In this document: piece after piece, positions 1-6,266 of the stretch
Layout of the letters: each line of letters opens with the position of its first letter
Position numbering within the stretch: the stretch's first letter is position 1
NCBI GenBank assembly: GCA_024681565.1
Contig: JAILAO010000046.1
Span: 1 to 7,129 of the forward strand
Source: Bacteroidales bacterium
GTDB taxonomy: Bacteria; Bacteroidota; Bacteroidia; Bacteroidales; UBA932
Direction: 5' to 3'
DNA: 7,129 nt
Notes under the pieces: generated by a model
Seen by the model: the letters and a program-made list of their open reading frames with translations, nothing else
The model's database searches: none
What the model was told of the DNA's origin: nothing
Program-made: the position numbers and the translations under genes

Positions 1-2740
1 TCTGACCCTGCGGATTCCCCGCGGAAAGTTTGTCGTGATTACGGGCATTTCCGGTTCGGGGAAGTCTTCGCTTGCCTTTGATACGCTGTATGCGGAAGGA
101 CAGCGGCGTTTCTCGGAAAGCCTTTCCTCCTATGCCCGGCAATTCCTCGGCCGGATGACCAAGCCCGATGTGGACGGCATAGACGGAATCCCTCCGGCGA
201 TCGCCATCGAACAGAAAGTCGCCACTCGCAATCCCCGTTCTACCGTTGCGACCACCACGGAGATCTATGATTTCCTGCGGCTGGTCTATGCCAGGATCGG
301 CCGGACCTACTCTCCGGTAAGCGGCCGGGAAGTCCGCCGGGACGGTGTGCCGGATGTGCTGGGCTGGATGAAACAATCTGCTCCGGGAACGTTTTATGTC
401 CTGGCTGACCTGAAATGGGACCAGCGTCAGGACCGGGTCGAGTTGCTTCTGCAATTGAAGGAAGACGGATACAACCGTCTGTTTGCGGCGGGACAGCCGC
501 TCAAGATTGACGATGCCCTGCAGCAAGGGACGGATTCTATCGAAGAAGCCTGGTTGCTGGTGGACCGTGCCCGCCTGGAGGGGGAACCCGAGGGGGATAC
601 GCGTACGCGTCTGCTTTCTTCCGTGGCGGATGCCTTCTCCCGAGGAGACGGGACGATGGCCGTCGTGAAGGAGGGGGGAGAGCGGCGGCAGTTCTGCAGC
701 CGCTTTGAACTGGACGGCATCAGCTTCCGCATTCCGGACGAGTATCTGTTCAGTTTCAATTCTCCGTTGGGGGCCTGCCCTACCTGCGGCGGCCTGGGCA
801 AGATCATCGGCATCAGCGAGGATCTGGTCATCCCGGACAAGACCAAGAGCATCTATGACGGAGCCATCGCCTGCTGGCGCGGAGAAAAGATGGGCTGGTT
901 CAAGGACCATCTGGTGGAAGTCGCCGGGCACTATGGCATTCCGGTATTCGAGCCGTACTGCAACCTCTCCCGGGAGGTCAAGGACCTGATCTGGAACAGC
1001 AAGTATGTAGAAGGGGATCCGGATTCGATCTGCGGCATCAACGACTTTTTCGCCTGGGTGGAAACCCAGCGCTACAAGATCCAGTATAAATATATGCTCA
1101 GCCGTTTCAGCGGCAGGGCGACCTGTACCGCCTGTGGCGGCAGCCGGCTGCGCCGTGAAGCCCTGTGGGTCAAGGTATGCGGCAAGAGCATCCATGACGT
1201 CTTGACGATGAATGTCGAAGAGGCCCTGGCCTTCTTTGCGCAGCTCGACCTCTCGGATAACGAGCGGAGCATCGTCGCGGAACCGCTTGCGGAAATTGTC
1301 TCCCGTCTGCAGTGCATCTCGGATGTGGGGCTCGGATACCTGACTTTGGACCGTGCCTGCAACACCTTGTCCGGTGGTGAAAGCCAGCGGGTCAATCTGG
1401 TCACCGCGCTTGGCTCGAGCCTGGTCGGTTCGATGTACATCCTGGACGAACCCAGCATCGGCTTGCATCCGCGCGATACCGAGCGCTTGATCAGCGTATT
1501 GCGCCGTCTGCGGGACATCGGGAATACGGTGATCGTCGTCGAGCATGACGAGGAAATCATCCGTGCGGCCGACCTGCTGATCGATATGGGACCGCTTGCG
1601 GGCGTCAACGGCGGGGAAATCATCTATGAGGGACAGGCCTCGCGGGCCGGCACTTCGGATATCGCCCGTTCGCTGACGCTCCAGTATCTGAACGGGGAGA
1701 AGCTCCGCTATGAACGGGAAAAACGTCCGTGGCAATACAGCATCGTCGTGGAAGGTGCCATGGAACACAACCTCAAGGATATCGATGTGCGTTTCCCGCT
1801 CGGAGTACTGACCGTCGTCACCGGCGTATCCGGCTCCGGCAAGTCTTCCCTGGTCGGGGATATCCTCTATCCGGCCCTGTACCGCCGTATCCACGAGGCC
1901 GGCGACCTGCCGGGCACACATCGTGGCCTGTCGGGCAACCTGGACCGCATTACCCGGGTCGAATACGTGGACCAGAATCCCATCGGTCGCAGTTCGCGCT
2001 CCAATGCAGTTACTTATCTGAAGGCCTACGACGCCATCCGCAAACTGATGGCGGCCCAGCAGGCTTCCAAGATTGCCGGTTTAACGGCCAACCATTTCTC
2101 CTTCAATACGGATGGCGGACGCTGTCCGGAGTGTCAGGGCGAGGGCGTTGTCCGGATCGGAATGCAGTTCATGGCGGATGTGGAGATGGTCTGTGAAGAG
2201 TGTGGCGGCAAAAGATTCAAACCGGAGGTCCTGGAGGTCCGTTATCGGGAGAAGAACATCGACGATATCCTCAATATGAGCGTCGACGATGCCATCCGTT
2301 TCTTTTCCGCCGGCCCGGAAGAAGAGGCCCGGACGGTGGCCTCGCTTCTGCAACCCTTGCAGGATGTCGGTCTGGGCTATATCAAACTGGGACAAAGCAG
2401 CTCGACCCTTTCAGGCGGCGAGAGCCAGCGTATCAAACTGGCTTATTTCCTCTCCCTGAGCAAAGGGAAATCCAAATCCGAGAAGATCCTTTTCCTGTTC
2501 GACGAGCCGACGACCGGCTTGCATTTCTTCGATGTAGAGAAACTTCTCCAGTCTTTCGACGCCTTGTTGGCGGCGGGTCATTCGCTGGTTGTCGTCGAAC
2601 ACAATGTCGACGTCATCCGTGCCGCTGACTGGGTGATCGACCTGGGTCCGGATGCCGGAGAACGGGGCGGGCGCGTGGTGTTCGAAGGGACCCCGGAGGA
2701 TCTCAGAAATGCCGATACCTTTACAGCCAGATATTTATGA
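1..2740 (+). CDS. uvrA: UvrA, excinuclease ABC subunit A (5' end outside window)
   Basis: ATP-dependent DNA damage sensor of nucleotide excision repair; it scans DNA with UvrB in the cytoplasm and loads UvrB at lesions. The first complete codon is at base 2, and 912 codons plus TGA are present. The sequence begins LTLRIPRGKFVVITGISGSG, so only roughly the first 15-20 residues are missing. Both ABC halves are intact. Half 1 has Walker A GISGSGKSS (44-70), signature LSGGESQRV (1367-1393) and Walker B LDEPS (Asp-Glu at 1445-1450). Half 2 has Walker A GVSGSGKSS (1823-1849), zinc module CPEC-x19-CEEC (2123-2203), signature LSGGESQR (2408-2431) and Walker B FDEPTTGLH (Asp-Glu at 2501-2506). The UvrB-binding-type insert between the first Walker A and the first signature region is present, unlike short UvrA2 proteins. 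Oddity: the N-terminal half keeps CPTC (776-787) and CTAC (1124-1135) but lacks other cysteines usual in the E. coli type. The protein ends at ARYL without a glycine-rich tail. Family certain; which Bacteroidota paralog is less so. Confidence 0.97.
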   Translation, partial: LTLRIPRGKFVVITGISGSGKSSLAFDTLYAEGQRRFSESLSSYARQFLGRMTKPDVDGIDGIPPAIAIEQKVATRNPRSTVATTTEIYDFLRLVYARIGRTYSPVSGREVRRDGVPDVLGWMKQSAPGTFYVLADLKWDQRQDRVELLLQLKEDGYNRLFAAGQPLKIDDALQQGTDSIEEAWLLVDRARLEGEPEGDTRTRLLSSVADAFSRGDGTMAVVKEGGERRQFCSRFELDGISFRIPDEYLFSFNSPLGACPTCGGLGKIIGISEDLVIPDKTKSIYDGAIACWRGEKMGWFKDHLVEVAGHYGIPVFEPYCNLSREVKDLIWNSKYVEGDPDSICGINDFFAWVETQRYKIQYKYMLSRFSGRATCTACGGSRLRREALWVKVCGKSIHDVLTMNVEEALAFFAQLDLSDNERSIVAEPLAEIVSRLQCISDVGLGYLTLDRACNTLSGGESQRVNLVTALGSSLVGSMYILDEPSIGLHPRDTERLISVLRRLRDIGNTVIVVEHDEEIIRAADLLIDMGPLAGVNGGEIIYEGQASRAGTSDIARSLTLQYLNGEKLRYEREKRPWQYSIVVEGAMEHNLKDIDVRFPLGVLTVVTGVSGSGKSSLVGDILYPALYRRIHEAGDLPGTHRGLSGNLDRITRVEYVDQNPIGRSSRSNAVTYLKAYDAIRKLMAAQQASKIAGLTANHFSFNTDGGRCPECQGEGVVRIGMQFMADVEMVCEECGGKRFKPEVLEVRYREKNIDDILNMSVDDAIRFFSAGPEEEARTVASLLQPLQDVGLGYIKLGQSSSTLSGGESQRIKLAYFLSLSKGKSKSEKILFLFDEPTTGLHFFDVEKLLQSFDALLAAGHSLVVVEHNVDVIRAADWVIDLGPDAGERGGRVVFEGTPEDLRNADTFTARYL

Positions 2741-3573
2741 AGAAGATAGCTGCCTTGACGATGGTCCGTAATGATGACTTCTACTTGCGTAAGTGGGTGG
2801 ATTATTATGGGGCGCAGCTCGGCCGCGAAAACCTGTATATCTTTTTCGACGGTATGGACCAGCAGATCGCGTCTTTCTGTGCCGGCACGCACGCCGGGCT
2901 TCACGAGAAGATCGGCACCCAGGTGGTATCGGCCGAGAAAGGCCGCCTGAAGTTTTTGTCCGAACAGGCCGCTACGCTTTTGGAAAAGGGCTATGACCTG
3001 GTGATCGGGGTAGATGCCGATGAGTTCGTCGTCGTGGATCCCAAACTGGGCCTTACCCTGCAGGAGTACCTGGACAGGCAGAAAATCGGGGTTTCCCTGT
3101 CCGCCCTGGGTCTGGATTTCGGACAGAAATTGGGAGAAGAAGGGGATATTACGGAGGCGGAACCCTTTCTGCGCCAACGACATTACGCACAGATCGGTAC
3201 GCGTTACACCAAGCCTTCCATCGTGGCGAGGCCTTGTGTCTGGGGCTCCGGATTCCACCGCATCAAGGGACACAATTTCCATATCGGAAAAGACCTGTTC
3301 CTGTTGCATTTCGGCTACTTTGACATGAAACGTCTGCAGGAGCGTTTTCAGGATGCAGACCGCCTGAGTCAGGGCTGGGGTGCGCATATGCAGAAACGCG
3401 CCCGTACCATCCGCTATGCTACGGAACTCCCGGCACGTGATTTCGACCGCTGGACGCGCTTTGCCCGGATTTGCCAGACCTTGTGCCGACCTCCTTATGC
3501 ACTCAATAAACCGGCCATGTTCGAACTCAGGATCGTTGTCCGGATTCCGGACCGGTTCCAAGATATTGTCTGA
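2737..3573 (+). CDS. GT2-like glycosyltransferase (Glyco_tranf_2_4-type), 278 aa
   Basis: Probable cytoplasmic sugar transferase with a GT-A fold; donor and acceptor unknown. The N-terminus has the pattern of this family: ALTMVRNDDFYLRKWVDYY (residues 6-24) matches the 'MVRNE..fL.eWv.yh' opening, followed by the strand NLYIFFDG (32-39). The sequence VDADEF at 92-97 holds the DxD motif (Asp93, Asp95) expected to bind the metal and nucleotide-sugar diphosphate. Later blocks include VWGSGFHRIKGHN (168-180) and LLHFGYFD (189-196), with histidines 174, 179 and 191 as candidate metal or active-site residues. No signal peptide or membrane segment is seen. The ATG lies inside the uvrA stop (ATGA, 2737-2740), so translation is probably coupled to uvrA; the next gene starts one base after this stop. 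Linkage to uvrA says nothing specific about its substrate; surface glycan synthesis is the likely role by inference. The Pfam-level assignment is from recalled motifs, not a search. Confidence 0.85.
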   Translation: MKKIAALTMVRNDDFYLRKWVDYYGAQLGRENLYIFFDGMDQQIASFCAGTHAGLHEKIGTQVVSAEKGRLKFLSEQAATLLEKGYDLVIGVDADEFVVVDPKLGLTLQEYLDRQKIGVSLSALGLDFGQKLGEEGDITEAEPFLRQRHYAQIGTRYTKPSIVARPCVWGSGFHRIKGHNFHIGKDLFLLHFGYFDMKRLQERFQDADRLSQGWGAHMQKRARTIRYATELPARDFDRWTRFARICQTLCRPPYALNKPAMFELRIVVRIPDRFQDIV

Positions 3574-3574
3574 G

Positions 3575-4318
3575 ATGGAAAACAAGATCCTTTGCTGTAT
3601 TTTCAACCACAACCAGCATGCGGGAGCCATTTCCTGGTGGGAGCGCCTTTCTCCCTGTTTCGAGACGCTGATCCTGGACAGCGGCAGCGAACCTCCGTGC
3701 CGGCATGAAGGTGCCGTCATCCTGGATAATGTTTATTATGCCGGTCTGATGAACCGGGCCTGGGAGCTTCTTCGGGAGCGTGACTACCGCTGGCTGATGA
3801 TCGTGACCAGCGACATCGAAATCGATGCGTCCAATACCGAACGCCTGATAGCCGGGATGCAGGATATGGTACAGACGTCCAATGTGGGATTGTATCAGCC
3901 CAGCTGCGCCTTGTCTTTGCGCGGGCGCGCCCTGTACCAGAGTGTCTGTCATTATACGGGGCGGTTACGTAAAGTCAATTTCCAGGAAGGCTGGTTCCAT
4001 CTGGTTTGTCGGGAGATCCTGGATGAAGTGATGCCAATCGACTTGTCCCTGAATCGTCTGGGGTGGGGAATCGACCTGGTTTTCAGCCATGTTGCCCGAA
4101 TCAAGCGCATGTTGGTGCTTGTCGATGACCGGGTCCGTGTGGTGCACCCCAGGGGTACCGGCTACAACCGGGATGCCGCTCTTGCGCAGATGCGCCGATG
4201 GCATGCTTCCATTCCGGGTTATACCTCCCCGCGGCATTTCCGGCCGTTGCGGGATCCTGTCCAATATCTGCAGCAGGCGCCTAGCGTGTCCGGAGATGAT
4301 CGTAGAGGCGGTCGATGA
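3575..4318 (+). CDS. Putative GT-A-fold glycosyltransferase, poorly characterised, 247 aa
   Basis: Not a member of a family I can name with certainty. The N-terminus (KILCCIFNHNQ, residues 4-14) and ETLILDSGS (30-38) resemble the first strands of GT-A glycosyltransferases, where the nucleotide sits. WLMIVTSDIEID (73-84) occupies the place of the usual DxD segment, but reads SDIEI. The C-terminal half has EGWFHLVCREI (138-148), LGWGIDLVF (162-170) and VVHPRGTGY (189-197). This looks like the 'W-G-x-D ... V-x-H' acceptor and metal-binding region seen in several GT-A-like proteins. No signal peptide or membrane span. The frame stays open upstream to 3380, but the ATG at 3575 is preferred: it sits one base after the upstream stop, and the residues before it carry no conserved pattern and overlap the preceding gene. 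Its last 38 bases overlap the end of the convergent GT14 gene. The coding call is firm; glycosyltransferase activity is inference. Confidence 0.72.
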   Translation: MENKILCCIFNHNQHAGAISWWERLSPCFETLILDSGSEPPCRHEGAVILDNVYYAGLMNRAWELLRERDYRWLMIVTSDIEIDASNTERLIAGMQDMVQTSNVGLYQPSCALSLRGRALYQSVCHYTGRLRKVNFQEGWFHLVCREILDEVMPIDLSLNRLGWGIDLVFSHVARIKRMLVLVDDRVRVVHPRGTGYNRDAALAQMRRWHASIPGYTSPRHFRPLRDPVQYLQQAPSVSGDDRRGGR

Positions 4319-5150
4319 TGTCTGCATCCACGCGTTCGTCGAATTTCCGGGCCCAGAAATAGGGCGTGCTCATCAGCAGGTCCCAGTCCCCGGCGCGGAA
4401 GGTCCAGGGATGACGCACGCTTTCGCCCCGGCTCCAGTCGATGAAACGCAGATTGCGTATCCCTTCCCCGGCGTATAGATGATCCTTGAACGGAGAATTC
4501 ATGACAACTGTCGGGATGAATATCTCATCGGTGGAATTGGTTCCCATGAAAGTCTTTTCGATCCAGGCTTCCTGGGCCAGGATATATTCCACGCAGTCGT
4601 TGGTCAGGCTGAACCAGGTGGAGGCGAAATAGAACTTCGTATCCCGGTTGATCTGACGTCCGAAGGCCATCTGAAGCCCTTTGTAGATATTGTTGGCCAG
4701 ATTCTGAAGCGGATGGGCCGCGCCTTCCGGGAAGAGAGCCTTGTAATGATAGCGCGTATGCGTGTGCGGGGCCTCGTTCCACAGGTCCAGGAATTCTTCT
4801 CCCTGATGCCTGTCGAAAAAGGCGTGGATCGTATCCTGGTCCTTGACCGGGAGATCCATCCCGCTGAGCAGGTGGTAATAAGCATATTTCCCGGGGACTG
4901 CCGCCCGGACCATGGCGAGGATGGCCTCGATCATACTGTACCCGGCCCATGCCACCCGGATGCGCGGCTCGATCCAGCACAGGGCCGAATCCCGGCAGCA
5001 TCCGTCGAATCCTGCCGGGCTGAAATCCGCCTTTGCGTCGAGATGGACGAAGATGTCGTTGCGCGGGTCATCCAGCAGCATCAGGAGCTTGCGGAGCTGT
5101 CCCGGGCAGGCGTGGGCGAGGATGAGGTATGCATGTTTCTGACCTTCCAT
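4281..5150 (-). CDS. GT14 core-2/I-branching-type beta-glycosyltransferase, 289 aa
   Basis: Member of the family that includes animal core-2/I-branching N-acetylglucosaminyltransferases and xylosyltransferases; bacterial members are presumed to add a sugar to surface glycans or proteins, substrate unknown. Family blocks appear in order: AYLILAHACPGQLRKL (residues 7-22); IFVHLDAK (33-40); VAWAGYSMIEA (66-76); YYHLLSGMDLPV (91-102), the hallmark block; FASTWFSLT (175-183); STDEIFIPT (206-214), with Asp208-Glu209; LRFIDW (234-239); FWARKFDE (265-272). The length is typical of bacterial members. No signal peptide or membrane anchor, unlike the eukaryotic Golgi enzymes. The frame is open upstream to 5426, but that part overlaps the fimbrillin-like gene; the ATG at 5150 directly precedes the first conserved block. 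It lies 19 bases after the fimbrillin-like stop, so the two are probably co-transcribed. The stop at 4281-4283 lies inside the end of the convergent gene. Confidence 0.93.
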   Translation of the reverse strand: MEGQKHAYLILAHACPGQLRKLLMLLDDPRNDIFVHLDAKADFSPAGFDGCCRDSALCWIEPRIRVAWAGYSMIEAILAMVRAAVPGKYAYYHLLSGMDLPVKDQDTIHAFFDRHQGEEFLDLWNEAPHTHTRYHYKALFPEGAAHPLQNLANNIYKGLQMAFGRQINRDTKFYFASTWFSLTNDCVEYILAQEAWIEKTFMGTNSTDEIFIPTVVMNSPFKDHLYAGEGIRNLRFIDWSRGESVRHPWTFRAGDWDLLMSTPYFWARKFDERVDADIIDRLYDHLRTR

Positions 5151-5169
5151 ACCGTAAAGATAAACATTT

Positions 5170-6111
5170 TTAACGGACTTTATATTGATAGTCGTCCGGC
5201 CCGTTGACGGTGATCTCCACCTCATGGGTGCTGCCCCGGGCGAGCGGAGGCAACGGGACTTCGAAGGAACAGTTCTCGCCGCCGATAATGCATTCAAGCT
5301 CCAGGGCGGGCCGGGGAACGCCCAGGACATTTTCCGGGGTGTCATTCGGATAGCACGGGAGGACGATGCCGGGCTGTTGCGGAAAGAAACCGACGTCATG
5401 GGGGAGAGCCTGCCAGTCTCCGGCATCGATCAGCTCGCTGGGGCGGAAATCCTTTTCACTCAGGATCTTTGCCGCGTCCGGAAGATCCCGCAGACGTACC
5501 CGGGGTGCCTCCAGCAGTTCATATCCGTCCATGGTATTGCTGACGGAAGCCAGGATGATCCTGCAGCGTAAAGGACGGAGCGGAACCGTCCCGGATTCTT
5601 CGAGGGAGATGCAGAACCCTCCCATGATCGGGAAATCCGGGTCATCGTCCTGAAAACGGTATTCCAACTGCTCCATGGCTTCGAAACGTCCGAGCGCGTT
5701 CAGGTTGAAGCGATGTGGACTGTTGGCGATGCCGACCAGGATTTTTTCTCCGGGAAGAGACGGCAGGAGGATCTCCCCGGGGAGGCTGTCCAGTTGCAGA
5801 TGTCTCTGCAAGGGTTTTGTCCCGGCGGCATCATAGATAAACAGGTCCAGACAGCGTACCGGTCCTGTTCCTGCTTCAAAACGGATTCGGGTCAGGACCG
5901 AGTCGGGGACCTGGACTTGCGGCGGCTCCTGGAGAAGGGCCGTGTTTTCGGGCCGGGCTTTTTGACAAAAACCCAGGAGAGCCGGCACCAAGATCAGTGT
6001 TAAGAGTTGAAGAAGTGACCTCGCGACAGGTTGCAGAATGCGACATCGCTGAAGAGGGTCGTTCAGGCAAGTATAGAATTGCCGGCTCCCGGGTTTGCGT
6101 TTCTTTTCCAT
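5170..6111 (-). CDS. Fimbrillin-like exported surface protein (type V pilus family), 313 aa
   Basis: Likely a secreted, cell-surface pilus-type or tip/accessory subunit of Bacteroidota; polymerisation role inferred. After a hydrophobic segment (residues 32-48) the mature part follows the fimbrillin layout: a strand-rich N-domain with VRCLDLFIYDAAGT (85-98), LPGEKILVGIANSP (119-132), then PIMGG (161-165), LRPLRCRIILASVSN (178-192), and a C-domain with VLPCYPNDTPEN (250-261), ELECIIGGENCSFEVPLPPL (271-290) and EVEITVNGPDD (297-307). This order (FIYD / PMxG / R-rich strand / YPN / closing ITxxGPDD) recalls fimbrillin, FimB and DUF4906-like proteins. ATG at 6111 is chosen as the only ATG before the hydrophobic segment that does not run through the upstream terminator. 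It leaves an unusually long 31-residue basic n-region. LLGFC (45-49) resembles a lipobox, but Phe before Cys is not canonical. The GT14 gene follows after 19 bases. The exact subfamily is uncertain. Confidence 0.75.
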   Translation of the reverse strand: MEKKRKPGSRQFYTCLNDPLQRCRILQPVARSLLQLLTLILVPALLGFCQKARPENTALLQEPPQVQVPDSVLTRIRFEAGTGPVRCLDLFIYDAAGTKPLQRHLQLDSLPGEILLPSLPGEKILVGIANSPHRFNLNALGRFEAMEQLEYRFQDDDPDFPIMGGFCISLEESGTVPLRPLRCRIILASVSNTMDGYELLEAPRVRLRDLPDAAKILSEKDFRPSELIDAGDWQALPHDVGFFPQQPGIVLPCYPNDTPENVLGVPRPALELECIIGGENCSFEVPLPPLARGSTHEVEITVNGPDDYQYKVR

Positions 6112-6117
6112 CGTGGG

Positions 6118-6148
6118 CAAAAGTAGTTGCGGGTCGGTAGTCCGGCAA
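6118..6148 (-). promoter_or_regulatory. Candidate Bacteroidota promoter for the fimbrillin-like gene
   Basis: On the minus strand TACTTTTG (complement of 6118-6125) matches the Bacteroides -7 consensus TAnnTTTG exactly. A TTG (complement of 6146-6148) lies 20 bases upstream and fits the -33 element. The -7 box ends only six bases before the ATG at 6111, so transcription would start almost at, or just inside, the start codon. Either the mRNA is nearly leaderless, or the real start codon is further downstream, or the match is chance. A single short-motif match is weak evidence. Confidence 0.4.
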
Positions 6149-6211
6149 GGAATGATAATAATTGTGGGGAGGTAATATCTTTTATTTTCTGTTTTTCCGT
6201 CTGAAAAAGAA

Positions 6212-6242
6212 TTACGGCCCGCAAAAAACCTGCGGGCCGTAA
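6212..6242 (-). terminator. Intrinsic terminator of the nqr operon
   Basis: A perfect 12-base inverted repeat (6212-6223 against 6231-6242, arm TTACGGCCCGCA and its complement) encloses a 7-base loop. Read on the minus strand it begins 24 bases after the nqrF stop and is followed by a T-rich run (ATTCTTTTT, complement of 6204-6212). There is no T-tract on the plus-strand side, so it acts leftward only. It should insulate the fimbrillin-like gene from nqr transcription. Confidence 0.88.
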
Positions 6243-6266
6243 GGCATGGATGCAACGGACGGACCG

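Larger units (their letters stand above)
6112..6266. other. Intergenic region between nqrF and the fimbrillin-like gene
   Basis: This 155-base gap is the longest non-coding stretch in the window. It is visibly more AT-rich around 6150-6212 than its surroundings. It holds the nqrF terminator and a candidate promoter for the fimbrillin-like gene, both reading leftward. A frame open through it on the minus strand (to 6255) would have to translate the terminator hairpin and shows no conserved pattern, so no gene is called. Confidence 0.8.

Noticed and set aside
3380..3574. Upstream extension of the third plus-strand gene to 3380.
   Set aside because: The 65 extra residues overlap the end of the GT2-like gene and carry no conserved pattern; the ATG at 3575 gives the typical GT-A first strand at the N-terminus.
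2578..3720. Long open frame on the minus strand (about 380 codons) opposite the GT2-like gene.
   Set aside because: It covers the end of uvrA, all of the GT2-like gene and the start of the third gene, all with recognisable coding motifs on the plus strand. The antisense product shows no family pattern, and long antisense frames are common in GC-rich genes.
5151..5169. Promoter-like TATCTTTA (minus strand) just before the GT14 ATG.
   Set aside because: It misses the final G of TAnnTTTG and has no TTG element at the proper distance; the short gap fits co-transcription better.
4479..5207. Plus-strand open frame of about 242 codons opposite the GT14 gene.
   Set aside because: The minus-strand GT14 product matches its family throughout; the plus-strand product has no recognisable motif and is a shadow frame.
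5151..5426. Possible N-terminal extension of the GT14 protein (start at 5426) or fusion with the upstream gene.
   Set aside because: The extension is the fimbrillin-like gene read in another frame, is Ser/Arg/Pro-rich without pattern, and would be absent from GT14 homologs; the ATG at 5150 starts right at the conserved family block.
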